This document shows positions 1 to 12,754 of a stretch of 64,000 bases of DNA, in pieces. The stretch is taken from positions 1,309,001-1,373,000 of the forward strand of contig CM055096.1 in the NCBI GenBank assembly GCA_029204225.1, read 5' to 3'. How positions within the stretch are numbered: the stretch's first letter is position 1; every line of letters begins with the position of its first letter. This stretch comes from Diphasiastrum complanatum (lineage: Eukaryota; Streptophyta; Lycopodiopsida; Lycopodiales; Lycopodiaceae). The translations under genes and the position numbers were made by a program. Under the pieces are notes generated by a model. That model was not told the origin of the DNA. It saw only the letters and a list, made by a program, of their open reading frames with translations, and did not search any database.

Positions 1-925
1 AGCCCGATCTCGTTATGGTTGGGTTTGGCTTTGTCTTTCTCAGCTGTAACAGCAAAAAATTCTGCCAAAAGTACAACCAAAAATGGAAAAAGAACATACT
101 CCACTACTACTAATTAAAATTGAAGTGAAATCACAAAAATGGCCATAACTTGGTCATTATAGCTCCAAATTAGAAAAATATCAGTACCTCCAAGAAGCCA
201 AAAGAAAGATCTATTGATCTACAATAAGAAAATTCACAAGAAATGAAGATTAAATGGTCAAAATTTGAATCAAATCTTGTTGGAACTGAAAACCAAAAAA
301 CTAGTCAAGAAAAAACCACTAAAACTTAAAGAAGACCACCAAATCTAATGGGAAAAGGATCTAATGCTTTGATACCAAAATTGTCATGTACCAACCTTAG
401 CATTAACACATCTAATCCATTCACACAATGGAAATACAAGAAACCAAGAAAACTAGTCAAAAATCAAGAAAGTAGATAAAAGTAGCAAAACTTCACCAAA
501 TTAGGCAAAGTAAGGTTCCATTATTAAGGAATGGAGATCATTTAAAGGATAGGGGCCTGATTCTATAGCATGATCATAGCTCTCATGTGACTTTAGGCAC
601 ATGAACCACAAACCATTCAAGAAAGCTCTCAACGAGAAGCTTCAAGAACACAAGAGAACACATAGAGTTCAAAATTATGAAAAATGAATAATAGCCTCCA
701 AATTTAGTATGACCTCGGCTATTTGTAGTGGTCATTTTTGCTTCTACTATGAGTTTGGGGGCTGATTTGGCTAATTTGGGCCTTACAACCATTATTACAA
801 GTCCGCTATTCACAAATATAGCGAGGTTGTTGAGCCTCTTTATTAACAATCCTAATGGCTACTTCTAGTCTTATTTAGCTCCATGGCTATATTTGGTAAT
901 TCATTAGTAAGCTCATGGGCTAATT
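1..925. other. AT-rich flank with one retrotransposon primer-site relic
   Basis: No gene is recognised here. At 366-377 the minus strand reads TGGTATCAAAGC, a variant of the initiator-Met-tRNA primer binding site typical of Ty1-copia elements, so a decayed minus-strand LTR probably lies just to its right, from about 383. No LTR partner or coding remnant was found. Confidence 0.4.
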
Positions 926-2185
926 ACATGTAGCACATGACACTCTCTTCTCTCACACAAGTTCACTCCCATACATCTTGCTAACAGGTTGAAGGTGAGG
1001 TCTTGTTCCCTTGGGAACTCAACTACTACAAGTCGTGACAGGCAAGAGCACCCTACAATTTTGACACTGTTGTCAGGGAGCAATGCACTCTCATCTTGTT
1101 TGTTAGCATTCTCTTTCATATTTTGTGGCTAGAATGCATTTAGGCATCTTGGTTTTGGCATGCTAGGGTTAGTTTTGGATTATGGATGTGATTTGTGAGA
1201 GTTATGTCCAAAAACGTTCAAAAAAATGAGTGGGGACTATATTTTTTGTTTTTCTATTTTTTTGTCCAGTTTCATTCATTTTTTGCCCAACTTTCAATTC
1301 TTTATAATTCGATTTGAATAGGCAGAGTTGTAGAGCATTGAAAGGGATTTTTTTTTTTTTTTTTCATTTTGTTGAGTATTGAGCAAATTAAATTTTTTTG
1401 AAGTTGGCAACAAAATTTTGTAAACTTGTCAAAAACCAGAAATTTGTTTTAAGTTTTCTGCCCTGTTTGATTCATTTCTTGCCCAAATTTCTATTCTATG
1501 TAATTCAGTTTCAATAGGTACAATTATAGAGCATTGAAAGAGCTTTTTGGAGACGTAATTGTTTTTTCATTTTGTTAAGTATTGAGCAAGTTACAAATTT
1601 TTGAACTTGTCAAAAAAAAAAAAAACTGTAACCTTGTCATTAGCTTCAACAAGGTCATTGCTAGCAGCTGCACCTATCTACGAGGATCAAAATCAACAAG
1701 CATTATCTTGGGGTTCTTTTTTGGATGGTGATGACTACTCATTTGTCAATGAACAAGGTTATCATGAATGGCCACTAGACCCATATGGTTATTATTGAAA
1801 ATCTTGCAAGTCCAAGTCTTGCTAATCATCAACAAATAAAACATTAGGTTTTACATAAGTGAATCAATATCTACGCTTTTCTTGTAGTGATAATTTTATT
1901 TCGTAACTAAATAATCACATTTTCCCAACTTTGTCACCACAACATTCTGCGGGATTCAAGCATTGAGGTAGGTGTCATGGGATCGTCACCAATTTTGGTG
2001 GGAGATACTGTTGGAGGGTTTGTGGATATCAAAACAACCCTAATTAGATTATTCATTTATTTGCAGTTAATAAGTGAGAGGGATTTGGCACCCGATGTGT
2101 GTAAGTCTAATCTAGTGATCACATTGTTATTTGATCAAATAAATAACAATAAAGAGGAGCGAGTAAATAAGTTCAGAGTGGTGAG
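926..2185 (+). mobile_element. Remnant of a short non-autonomous LTR retrotransposon (Athila/Tat-like primer site)
   Basis: This is a plus-strand copy of the element seen intact at 13505-18587. In order: end of a 5' LTR (926-1057), a degenerate tRNA-Asp-type primer site (about 1062-1080), an A/T-rich internal region with repeats of about 190 bp (about 1190-1630), a short open frame ending at 1798, a purine tract (about 1997-2005), and a 3' LTR starting TGTTGGAGGG at 2009. The 3' LTR breaks at about 2185, where it meets an inverted LTR. Matching is by eye to the reverse complement of 14230-15230. The primer site is more diverged than in the other copy, so this one is probably older or another subfamily. 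Confidence 0.65.
1654..1798 (+). CDS. Short element-internal reading frame, second copy
   Basis: The frame ends in a peptide of about 48 residues matching the 14293-14439 copy, including the shared tail EQGYHEWPLDPYGYY and the same stop. In this copy the residue matching the other copy's start Met is not ATG, so the frame may be only a conserved relic. Most differences between the two copies change the amino acid, which argues against recent selection on the protein. No function is recognised. Confidence 0.35.
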
Positions 2186-2189
2186 AATA

Positions 2190-2778
<589 letters not shown>

Positions 2779-3642
2779 ACCAAATTGGACTTTAGATCGG
2801 AGCATCATCAAACTAGAATCCATGAGGGAAATGTTTCTAAAACAGGTTTTCATTCTAGGTAATGCCAACACAATTTTTTAGTTTTACCATTTTGGTGTAA
2901 GTAATGCCCATCAACATTCCAATAGACGTTGAACGATATTCTTTGTCTTTATCTAGAAAAATTTATGTAGGAAAAACACTGGGGATTTTTCTTCAGATAA
3001 TGCGATAAAATGAAATGTGCAGAACTAAACATGTGTATGAGCGTGATAGACAATTTCAGATAATCAGAACAGATAAGTATAAAACATCAATGAAGTAAAA
3101 ATCAATGTATTGATTTAGATTCTTCTATCTGCTTCTGTTTGTCTATCTTGTTACAATGAGTAAGTGTACAAGTATTTATATTGTCACATGATAGGTCGCA
3201 TGGCCTTCTTCCTCCTATAGATAGTTGATCTAATCATTAAAAAAGGTTGATATACAATTACATTTTGTTTCAAGGTTCGACAGTTTATCTTTCGAATTCG
3301 TTCATCTATCGAACAAGAATAAAGGTTGAATAAGTTAATGTCAAATGAATAAAGATTGAATCATCATTGTTTGATTTAAATTAATAAATGTCGATTCTTT
3401 CAAATTCGATTTCTTAGCCTTTGTCGATTAAATTGTACACTTTGTTAGTAGCACTGAGACTTGTCTGTCGAGGTGTTCTGCAATTTTCGGTGATATTTTT
3501 GGACAAAATTTTGATCTATAACAAGACTCTGGTGGAGCATGAAATGCATTTGCATATGGTCTTAGATATTGTAAGGTAGACAAAGCTCTATGCTAAGGAG
3601 TCTAAGTGTGAGTTAAATTAGATAGATTCTTTTAAGGAGGAG
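2779..3642. other. No gene seen
   Basis: The sequence is AT-rich and the frames are broken. The last bases before 3643 form a purine-rich tract (about 3631-3642), which fits the polypurine tract of a copia element whose coding end is no longer readable. Confidence 0.4.
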
Positions 3643-4278
3643 TGTGAAATCTATCTTGAGGTTTGGGGGTCCTCTTTCAAAACCACTCATTGTATACTTG
3701 TAAATATTTGAAGAGGCCAATTCCAAAAGTGGATTAGCTCATGGTAGTGTAGGCTAGTTACACTTGGCTTGATGCTAGAGGATGAGTGACATAGCATCTC
3801 TTAATATAATTTGTCAATTTGGGCCAATCATGAAGTGAGGTGCACCAAAATGGTCCAATCATTGTAAGAGGTGGCATGTAGGAGGTCCAATCATAGTAAG
3901 AGATGGTGTGTTTAGAGGTCCTATCATTTTTCTTTATGTCAATACTCTTGGATCTCGAGCTACTATGAGTGTGAGTGAGGGTGAGTTCATAATTAGTTTT
4001 TTATAGCAAGATCTTGATGTAGCAATCTCCAACACTTAGTTTTTGTTTTACATTCCTTTTCTAATTGAGAGTTTTTTGTTGAACTCTCTTTCTCTATCCA
4101 AGAGCAAGCCAAATCTATACTTAATTTTTTTCATCCAAAGTGTCCTTTCATTATGTGTGATGAATGGTTGTTGATGGATGCATGTGTAAAGTGCTTTCAC
4201 CTTACATTTTTGAGCTAGTATGCTTGTATTGATCATTCACATTGTTTGAGAAGTCCTCACAGGTGTGAAAAATACACA
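3643..4278 (+). repeat. Ty1-copia LTR (family A-like), plus strand
   Basis: The LTR starts TGTGAAATC and ends in ...ATACACA. It is followed directly by TGGTATTAGAGC (4279-4290), a variant initiator-Met-tRNA primer site, and preceded by a purine tract. The downstream leader (to about 4560) resembles the leader at 16850-17170. The element then stops, because opposite-strand gag sequence begins at 4568. Having a purine tract on one side and a primer site on the other is the arrangement expected of an LTR shared by two tandem elements. Confidence 0.6.
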
Positions 4279-4290
4279 TGGTATTAGAGC
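4279..4290 (+). other. Primer binding site (initiator Met tRNA type)
   Basis: TGGTATTAGAGC immediately follows the LTR end. The canonical plant copia primer site is TGGTATCAGAGC, so there is one mismatch. Confidence 0.65.
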
Positions 4291-4567
4291 CTACCTAAGA
4301 TTGATTTGCATCTATCAAGTGTGATGTGATTTTGGCTTGAAATCTAGTTTTGGAGAGTGTGGTTGCATCTCAATTTCTATCATAGGGATTTTTGGATCAA
4401 GAGTTATAGCCATTTGAATCAAGGTAGGTAGGGCACCTAACCTGGTTGGAGACACATCAAGTTTGACTCACATATAGCTTGTTTGATAAAAAAAACTCAT
4501 GTTATAGCTTGCCAATCTTGTCTAGTGCAATCTAGGTGTGATTTTGTATCCAAAGCCACATAGATAA

Positions 4568-4969
4568 TTACAAATCAAGTAGATTTGAGTCTCTTGTGAT
4601 TTCTTTGAGCTCTGCACATGTTCCTAGAAGGTGGATCAAAGTCTTGTTGTGCTCTATTCTTGAAGTGAAGCTAGATACCTCATAGATTGCTTTGAGAGTA
4701 TCCCAAGCATCCTTGGCCAAAGTACAAGCACCAATCTCTCTCAAAATCTCATTAGAGACATTCATCTTGATATAGTGGAGAGCCATCCCAACTCTCTTCT
4801 TATATTTTTGTACTTCTTGGAGGACTTGAGGCTCCTCCTCAATCCCAAGTACAATGTCCATCACATCTTGAAGTATCGAGATTGACTCCATTCTAACCTT
4901 CAAAATAGAATAGTTGGAGGTAGATAGTCTCTCACTAGATTCCAATAGGAAGAAACCCTCAGATGCCAT
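4568..4969 (-). pseudogene. Ty1-copia gag N-terminus (fragment)
   Basis: A 133-residue open frame begins MASEGFFLLESSERLSTSNY and holds the copia gag N-terminal domain (UBN2/retrotran_gag type): the 'NY-I-K-RME' opening, an acidic LGIEEEP stretch, a 'KRVGMALHYIKMN' helix and the 'AKDAWDTLKAIYE' motif. It closely matches the gag start at 17497. It ends at residue 133, well before the zinc knuckle, so this is a 5' piece only. Its leader runs 4970-5591 and its primer site is at 5592-5603, giving a coherent 5' end of a minus-strand element. Confidence 0.8.
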
Positions 4970-5591
4970 GAAATAGTAAATACTTTTTGTGAATTAGACA
5001 ATAAAGTATTGCTTCTCTCTTACTATAGGATCCAATGAAGGTGTACTACCAACTCCTATGCAAGATCTTGCAATAAATGTGAGATGGATCTCACTAGCTT
5101 TACAAATCTCAAACTAGATCAACCTCTCATCAATTGATGGAGTATAGGCAAAGTTTGGGTCAAATTGTCTTTGGCATGTGTGAAACACTCAAAGAATCCA
5201 CAAATCTCTCTAATACAATGGAATTGTAAGAAAAAATGTGGCTATGACCTCAAATGATGACTAGATCTCAAATAGATGGGATTGGCAAGCCTCTTCTTGA
5301 ATTTTTGATCAAACAATCATTATAGAGACAAAAGTAAACGTGCCCAACCAGGTTGGGTGCCCTAGATCTAACATGGAAGAGAACCACCAAACTAAATTTG
5401 GTTGTCCTTCACACGTGTCTGAGCAGGGATTTCTATACAGTACCAGAAACGATTCAATCCTTATGATAATGAACCCTCTTGATCCAAAAATCCCTTAGAT
5501 AGCATGGGAGATGCAATCAACACACTCTAGATCTAGATTTTCATGAAAATTTGAAAACTTCGAATGATAGATGCATCAAATACATAGGTAG

Positions 5592-5603
5592 GCTCTGATA
5601 CCA
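5592..5603 (-). other. Primer binding site (initiator Met tRNA)
   Basis: The minus strand reads TGGTATCAGAGC, an exact copia-type primer site, directly after the LTR end ...TTTTCACA. Confidence 0.85.
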
Positions 5604-5950
5604 TGTGAAAATTCACACGTGTGCGAACTCCCTAATGGTCAAATTGATCTCCTAAGCTTGGCTCATGCATTATAGATCACCTATTGATGAAAATCCAAGA
5701 TCAATGACAAGATCTAAGGCAAAATGACCATTCTACATGCATTCATTTATTACCAAAAGGTGTTTCACATGTGTCAAAGACTTCATGAAATAAACTAAGT
5801 CCCAACAAGCTCCTCTCCTCGGGTAGAGAGAGAAAATACCACTTTTGGGCTCATCTAGAGAGATAAGGCAAAACAAGCAAAAAAAGTCTGAGACTATGTT
5901 GAAGTGAATTCTAAATTTGCTCAGAAGTCATTTGAATAGTTCCAAAAAAG
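5604..5950 (-). repeat. Partial copia LTR, family A
   Basis: This is the 3' part of a family A LTR on the minus strand. It matches the end of the 15922-16742 LTR and includes the segment with pyrimidine/purine-rich 'tctctctacccg'. Similarity is lost at about 5950, so the LTR start is missing. Confidence 0.65.
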
Positions 5951-7040
5951 AAAAAAAAATTGATTTTTTGGATGTATGGATCAGAAGGTGAAGAAATTTC
6001 GCGGAGGACGAACATGTGGTATGGGACGCAGGGGATTCCAAAACAAAGGTCTGAAACTAACTGGATCGGGTTGACCATAGTACGGCCGTAAATCGAAAAT
6101 GATGCTATTGCTCACAAGAGGGTGTTTTGTCAAAAATTTGAGATATCAGTCATGACCCCTTCAAGATATCTCAAATTTACAAAACCAAAAACCCTTAAAT
6201 TTATTTCCTTATTCAAAGAATGTAATAGTGAATTTCTCAATACTAGCTAGCCTGATTTCATGTGATTTCTTGAGATATGCTATGTAAAGAATCATTGTCA
6301 AATCATAATTTCTTTGCACAAGTTTTAATCTTGTGGATCTACAATGTATTCCTTGGACTGAGTTTATATGCATGCATAAATTAGTCGGTAAAACATAGGC
6401 ATATTGATGAGCATTGTATAAAGATAGTTTCTCGCTAGGTAATAGTGATTTCTCAACTTATTGACCTAGGATAGATTTAGAATCAGAATGAATGTGGTGT
6501 TTTTGGATCCACACCTAGACATTCAAATATTTTCTAAATCCGATACAACTAATAGAGTCAGGAGGGCTACTTCAGAGTTAGTTGTTTGAATCAATAATAT
6601 AACCTTATTTATGGATATTGTTGATGATATGTATTGCTTATAAGTCGCAACCTTTATGAGTCATTTTTGAATTCATTTAGAGGGTTTTTGTGCATAGAAT
6701 ACATGAAAACTTTTGGCCTTAACCTTTTCTCGATTAGAAAAGGATGGAATGCTATCCCAGAATCTCAGGAGGAGTTGGATAGTAGATGGAAGCCAAAAGT
6801 CAAAACTCCTCGTAAAGAAATTTCGGTGAATCTTAAGCTATTCTAGATTAGAACTTAAGATTAATGGAATCTAGATGTATTCTAGATTGAACCTTAACTT
6901 TGGAATGACACTATGTGTCATGACTTGTGTAAGAAAATTTTGAGAAATAAAGGCATCATAAATGAGTTGGATAAGTCTGGAACTTTCCTTATGGAAAGGA
7001 CTTTTTAGAACGACTCATGTGTCTTCTAAGAATAGTATTA
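5951..7040. other. No gene seen
   Basis: The sequence is AT-rich with short broken frames. No LTR, tRNA-like or exon-like structure was recognised. Confidence 0.4.
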
Positions 7041-7980
7041 TTCACATTCTCTTATTATTGAGTATAGAAGAAGGATCAGAGGAATTATGATTGACGAGCG
7101 AGCTCCTCAAACGGACGCAAGAAGCAGGACCGGCCCAATAATCCAGCTTGCCCCCCAAGGAGTTTGCATCACAACTAGGGTAGATGCTCATGGGCGAGAC
7201 CCCCCAGGCACCTCCAACCTCCTCCAACATGCCTAGAAAGAGCAACTACTTACATGAGTTGCTCAAGAAGAAGCCCTCCTTCACACTTCCTCCCTTGCCT
7301 CCCATACTAAAAGAAATTGGATCGTCAAGCAGAGAAGTGGCAGGAGATGACAAGGGGGCAAAAGACCAACTTGCAATGAACGCAACAAGATAAGGGGGGC
7401 AAAGATCACTATTTTAGCAAAAGGAGTCAGATAACCGATACAATACGACATATCCCATTGGTCTCACCCCCCTAGACATCTATGATAAGGGGGCACACCC
7501 AGCAGAGCAAGCCCAAGAGCAACCCATTGCAACAAGCACAACTACGGGTGCTTCACCAACAAGTGTGCCAATTCCACTGGCATCGGATATGGAAATCCCT
7601 CTTGATGACGTGGATGTGCATGCGGACAACAAATTAAAGAAAAGGCGATTAATGCTTGGCAGAATAAGTGCGTAGAGCACCAGCAAACAATCATCTTTTA
7701 TCTTGCAATGCCGCCAATGTCGGGTACACCAATCCCGTTCCCATAGTTAAATACAATGAAGTCATTGCAAAATTGCAAACGCATAAGAAGCTGCTGCAGG
7801 ACTTTGAGGCCAAGCTGGAAAAACAACTAGACTAGCAACACAGGGTCTTTCAGCCATTTCTCAAGACACGCAGCCGGCGGCCACAACCAGTCAAGCATAA
7901 TCAGTGCAAGATCAAGGGATCCCACATGAACCGAGGAGTTCTCAATATCAAAAAGGCCCTTTGTAAAGATACTTTTATTT
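7041..7980 (+). pseudogene. Unrecognised coding-like remnant, richer in G+C than its flanks
   Basis: Base composition is visibly richer in G and C than the neighbouring DNA. Open stretches suggest decayed coding sequence: 7184-7393 contains a proline-rich run (LPPLPPILKE), and 7480-7950 has repeated frameshifts with Ala/Gln/Thr-rich peptides. The style resembles 10460-11020, and both may come from one mobile element, but no domain was recognised. An unfamiliar retroelement gag or a captured host gene would also fit. Confidence 0.3.
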
Positions 7981-8380
7981 ATTTTTCTTTAGTTTCGACC
8001 GTCACCAGGCCCAATCAAAATGCACAGATTTGAAATCTATGCAACGTAGTTCAAATTAACTAAAAAATAAAAATGCAATATAGAAAACTTTGAAATTTGT
8101 GTCTGGGCAGCATGGACGTATCCCATTGGTTTCTTCTTGCTGTCCGACATGTGCTAATATGTCCGATGTCAATACCTCAAGTTAAATACTTGACTATGCT
8201 GGTTAGTATAATGAAATTTTCTAACTATACTAGCTACAATTATAGAAATATAGTATGTACAGTTACATAAAATATGGTATACGCAGTAACTGTGATTATG
8301 TTGGCATTCACATTAGATTAAATTTGATACAAAAAATTGAAATTTAATATCATATCAAAGAGATTTTTGGCGCCCAGGCT

Positions 8381-8746
8381 TTGAAAATAGCAATGGCAAG
8401 GAGACCCAGATCCACAATTGAGTCTGTGATTCTTTACAGTGAGAAAGATGAAGCTGATAACTGGAAGCCAACAAAATATATGAAGAACTCATGGGTATTG
8501 CTGCATCCATCATCAAAGGACAATTTTCGACAAAAGAAAAGAGCAAAAATGACTTACAAATCTTATTGGAAAGCAAAATATATGGAGTTTAAGACTAACC
8601 CGGGAGGTCAATCTATATCAGAAGTCTTAGTACAACATGTATATATGCATTCAGAAATCAAAGTACATGATATCAATCCTCATGATCATCAAAAATGTAA
8701 TTGTAAGTATATCAAAACAGATGCACTCTACAACAATCATAGGTGA
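8381..8746 (+). CDS. Unrecognised 121-residue basic ORF
   Basis: The ORF is rich in Lys, Arg and Tyr, with two charged segments (KKRAKMTYKSYWKAKYMEF, and a C-terminal HDHQKCNCKYIK). It begins inside a longer open stretch and ends at an ordinary stop. No family was recognised. It lies about 0.8 kb upstream of another unrecognised coding-like block (9569-10340) on the same strand, and the two could be exons of one decayed gene or transposon. Splice sites linking them were not established. Confidence 0.3.
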   Translation: MKIAMARRPRSTIESVILYSEKDEADNWKPTKYMKNSWVLLHPSSKDNFRQKKRAKMTYKSYWKAKYMEFKTNPGGQSISEVLVQHVYMHSEIKVHDINPHDHQKCNCKYIKTDALYNNHR

Positions 8747-9568
8747 TTTTCATTATTAAAGCTCTTTAGATTATGATACTTTATGTTTATTGCCATTTCA
8801 AAATAGAACAAAATAATAGAAAATTTCATCATTTACATTTGCACATTCACCAATATTTGCCATGTCACAGATGCGAAAAAGACAGGAGCTGATAACGTGC
8901 TGCAAAGATCTACCTACAACAATCACCATTGTGGGAGAACAATAGTTTCAAATAAACTTTAGTAAAAATTTGTGTATATACTCTTTAATTCAATAAATGA
9001 AAGCCCAAGTTGGGCATCAGTACATGTATTTTGTGTTCCCAAATTCATAAACTGGAGCAGCATTTGATATATCAATGTATATTTTTCTATGAATTCTATA
9101 CATATTTTTGTTCTATGCTATCTATATATGTTCTGATCTTAATTTAGTAAAACTACATCATCCTTTACACCATCATCAATAACGGGAGGCTGAAGCCTTG
9201 CCCTAGCCTATATACTCAAGATAATTTCTTGTCTAAATCTGTACACCTGCCTTGATGTGTACTCAAGAAGTGTAAATTGCAAAATAGAACATTCATGTAT
9301 TAGTAATGGCCAAAAACATCAACAAAATAGAAAACTAATCATGATTCCAAAATAAGAATAAACATAATTTATTACCTTAGAAATATCAACATCTTGCTGA
9401 AGGTTGAACCACTCAAAAAATAACTTTGCATTGTATAATGTGTACCACCCATAGCTGAATGAATAATTTTGCTGAAATGACTGCAAAATAATTCAGCACA
9501 CAAGAAATCAATTATGAAACAGAATGAATTAGAATGAAACAATTACATTATAATACCTGTTAGTTCAG

Positions 9569-10340
9569 ATTCCAGATGATGAGAAAGTTTCTATTGCATC
9601 ATCCTCTGTTCAGTCAACTATTAAGGATATCAGTCACTTTCTGATCGACACTCCTGATAAGGAAAGTGACTTTGTTGATGTAAATACTGATGTTCTCCGG
9701 GATTTTTTTATTGGCCAAAATACATCTGATGATGAATCCAACCCTATAAAGGAGTCAAAATGTCTTTTCAATTTGTCTGTATATTATATTAATGACGATG
9801 TATATTTTCTACTGTTGATTTATGTAGATTTTTTACTGTCGTGAAGACGAGGTTCTATGTTTATTATTTGGCACAATTTTTGAATTCTCTGACTTTGTAG
9901 ATTTTGAAACAGATGACCATGTTGCTGGTATTGATTTTGATGATGAGGAGGGACTTATGACCGATGAAGAATGCCTGACTAAGACTATATCAAATATAGC
10001 TGAGGATGGGCGAGGCAGACCATCCGATGAAGAATTCAAGGCATTTCAATTCCAGATGGGCTTCCCTCGTCCATCATTAATGCATTTCACTGATGATTCC
10101 ACTTCAGTACGTGGTCATTATATTGATCATCTTGATCTAGTTGCTGCTGATGATGAAGAATGTGTACGTGTTTAAACTTCCTTGCATTAGAATGTTTTTA
10201 ATCACTGAATGTGTTTTTGCTAACATATTTCCTATTGCAGGATGCTCTCATAATAGATGATTTTGCTACGAGACGAGGTGGTTTCAGACAACATCATTGG
10301 GAGTTGGGGAGGCCTTGGGAGTGGTGTGGGCAAGCAAATA
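9569..10340 (+). pseudogene. Unrecognised acidic coding region with exon-like blocks
   Basis: There are three coding-like blocks: 9569-9778, opening after a TTCAG acceptor and rich in Asp/Ser; 9828-10163, strongly acidic; and 10241 to about 10340. The boundary 10163/10164 reads TGT|GTACGT and 10240/10241 reads TTGCAG|GAT. Joining them keeps the frame through a 77-bp intron. The first two blocks are separated by only 49 bp, too short for a plant intron, so a frameshift there is more likely. The third block holds an Arg/His/Trp-rich segment (RRGGFRQHHWELGRPW). No domain was recognised. Confidence 0.35.
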
Positions 10341-10459
10341 AACAATATTGTTTTTTTTTATTTTGATATTTTTCTATATCCTACATGGCATTCCTTAAAG
10401 GGTCTTTTTGATATTGAGAACTCCTCTAATGAAGCACCCAAGCTTTAACCTAGGCCGCC

Positions 10460-11020
10460 ATGGAGTTTGATACCTCATTCACTATTGAGTTGCTGAATGT
10501 ACCTGTTGAAGAATCATTGGGGGCCGGTACCTCACATGAAGTCCCCTCCCAAGACAAGTTAATGGAAAAAGACACCGGAGACAGTAAAGCCACCATCAGT
10601 GCCAAGCAGACCTTCAAACGGCCCAAGACTCTAGAAGAGTCTACCCAAGAATTCGAGGCCAAATACCCAGAAGATCAGATGTAGGGAGGCTATGTTTTGT
10701 CGTCCTCTACCGCCAATATCAAGGGCTGTGAAAAGCAAATCATTGAATAGCTGGCACCACAACCCACATGGCACAACTTCCTCTTTAAGGACGACAAAAC
10801 GGCCCTGACAAAATACTTCAAAATTCCCAGGTACCTACGCATGGACCCCCTCTATATGCCTATTCCACGAAGAGAGCCATGGCCAAAAGTGCAAGATATC
10901 AATGCCCATCCCAATTGGCTGGTGATTCCTAGTACCATGGGCTGGACAAACCAGGCTAACTTCTAGGGGCATCTCAATAAAGCCCAGGGTAATTTAGGAA
11001 AGTGGTGCCTTATAATGGAA
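10460..11020 (+). pseudogene. Unrecognised coding-like remnant with in-frame stops
   Basis: An open frame of 74 residues (10460-10684) continues in the same frame, past three stop codons, to about 11010. The peptides remain plausible (for example KYFKIPRYLRMDPLYMP and WLVIPSTMGWTNQANF). The even composition and isolated stops suggest an old coding sequence, probably from a mobile element. It resembles 7041-7980 in style. No family was recognised. Confidence 0.35.
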
Positions 11021-11436
11021 AGTTCTTTGTAAATAATAATTCTTGTTAGATTAGTGGCCCAAGTATGGCATCTTGTGTTTATAAACCCATCAGTAGATAA
11101 TGACATTAGGCCCTAGTTTGGCATCCTACGAGTGTAAGTCCAACTTGTGGTGCCATTGGTTACTAGGGGCAAGAAAACAATTTTGGCAAATCTTAAGATT
11201 TAAACTTAGACTAAAAAGTTAAGTAAAAGTCAAAGTCAAGCTTCCAGAAAGGGACTTGCATTGTATTTTGAGTCTTGAAATGTCTTGTCCCATAAGCAAA
11301 TGTGGAAAGCGAAACCCACAAGCTTCTATAAGAAAAAAACTCCTATGTAATTTTCATCAGTAATAGAAGAGAGCAAGGTGCTGCTATTTTGGGTCCATAC
11401 ATGCTCTAATTTCACACATTACAAAATTTGCACACA

Positions 11437-12204
11437 TGTGAATTTTCAATTTCACACATTAGGGAATTTGCTATTTATGGATATCCAAGATCAATGTCAA
11501 ATTTTAAGGAAAAGAGGCAAATCTACATGCATACATTCATAACCAAAGGTGTTTCACGCGTGTAGAAAAGCTTCATAAAAAACTAAGGCAAAACAAGCTC
11601 CTCTCCTCGGGTAAAAAGAGAAAGAACCACTTTTGCTCTCGGTAGAGAGAGAAGGAAATACACACAATTTTGATAGATCTCCAAATTGACTCAAAAACTC
11701 ATTTGGAATTTTGATAGAAATCAAAAGTACATATGGAACTCATGGTAGTCCATGATCAATTCTTATTGGACCCGTTATTCATGGCCTCTCTAACCTATTG
11801 GGTGTGTGATGCAACATCGCTTGATTTTGATTGGACCCTTCCAACAATCTCTCTTATGATTGGACCCTTTGAGACTTTTGTCACCACATAGGGAGCATCA
11901 CTCAACGAACCTAAACTAGACATGTGTAAGCAACCTAACTAGCTCAAGTTTGTCATCTTTGAATTTTGGTCAAATCAACTAAAACCAAGTGTACTTGACT
12001 TTTTACCGACAAAGGCCAAATTGGCTCTATCCACTTATGACACCTAGATGCTTGACCATAAAACTTTATGACACCCCTAAAGTCAACATTATAAACTATT
12101 TTGACCTCTTTTACACACGTGGGAACATTCTCCACACATGTGAAATGTGCTCACAAACATAAATTCATAAAATAACCAAGATAGATTTTTGACTATTTTT
12201 CACA
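11437..12204 (-). repeat. Ty1-copia LTR, family A, minus strand
   Basis: On the minus strand it begins TGTGAAAAATAG at 12204 and ends near 11437. It shares with the other family A LTRs the paired CACATGTG/CACGTGTG-like motifs near the start and the pyrimidine-rich 'tctctctacccg' segment. The primer site expected below 11437 is not clear; a short duplicated stretch of 'ttcacacatt' there suggests local rearrangement. Confidence 0.65.
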
Positions 12205-12222
12205 AATTAGTTCAAGTCATAC

Positions 12223-12690
12223 TTAATGGATTGAAAAGATGAGTTTGAAAGCATTTTCCAATCCTATGCAATCAAGGAGGAGCTTCCAAGTTTGGAGGCA
12301 CTTCAAGGAGTCCTTATTTTTGAACCGATCAGGATGGTCTTTAGACTGGAAGTCGCATTTTTTCCTTGTCTCCTTCGAGATCTGCGCGTAGGCGATGCAA
12401 CCGAATACTCGTAGGTTTTTTACTAAAGGCTTAGATCCTGTCCAAACCATGGGGTGTTCTACTTGAGAGGGCCTTGGTCGAGCATCTGTTTTGGATGTCG
12501 GCTGCATTGGAAACAAATTCAGCCCAGAAACTCTTTGTTAATGATGTGTGCCAACATAAATTTGGTTGACTCGACCAGTGTATGATTCTTCCTCTTGGCT
12601 AACCCATTGAACTAAGTCAAATAGGGAGTGATGAGATGTCTTGGCTTTGGCATTACTCCTTGAGTGTAGTAGAGATATTCTCTCCACCAT
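12223..12690 (-). pseudogene. Ty1-copia integrase C-terminal fragment
   Basis: The minus strand encodes the end of the integrase core and the start of its C-terminal region. 'GLAKRKNHTLVE' (near 12590) corresponds to the family's GVAERKN motif that carries the catalytic Glu, here mutated to Lys. The 97-residue frame at 12223-12516 contains WTGSKPLVKNLRVFGC, the conserved copia 'VFGC' block. The frame is broken between the two. It abuts the LTR at 12204 with reverse transcriptase and RNase H missing, so this is an internally deleted copy. Confidence 0.75.
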
Positions 12691-12754
12691 TGGCGTGTTG
12701 GATTTTAATGCTCAAGATTAGATCCACTCAATAATGATCGTCTTGAAATTTGTC

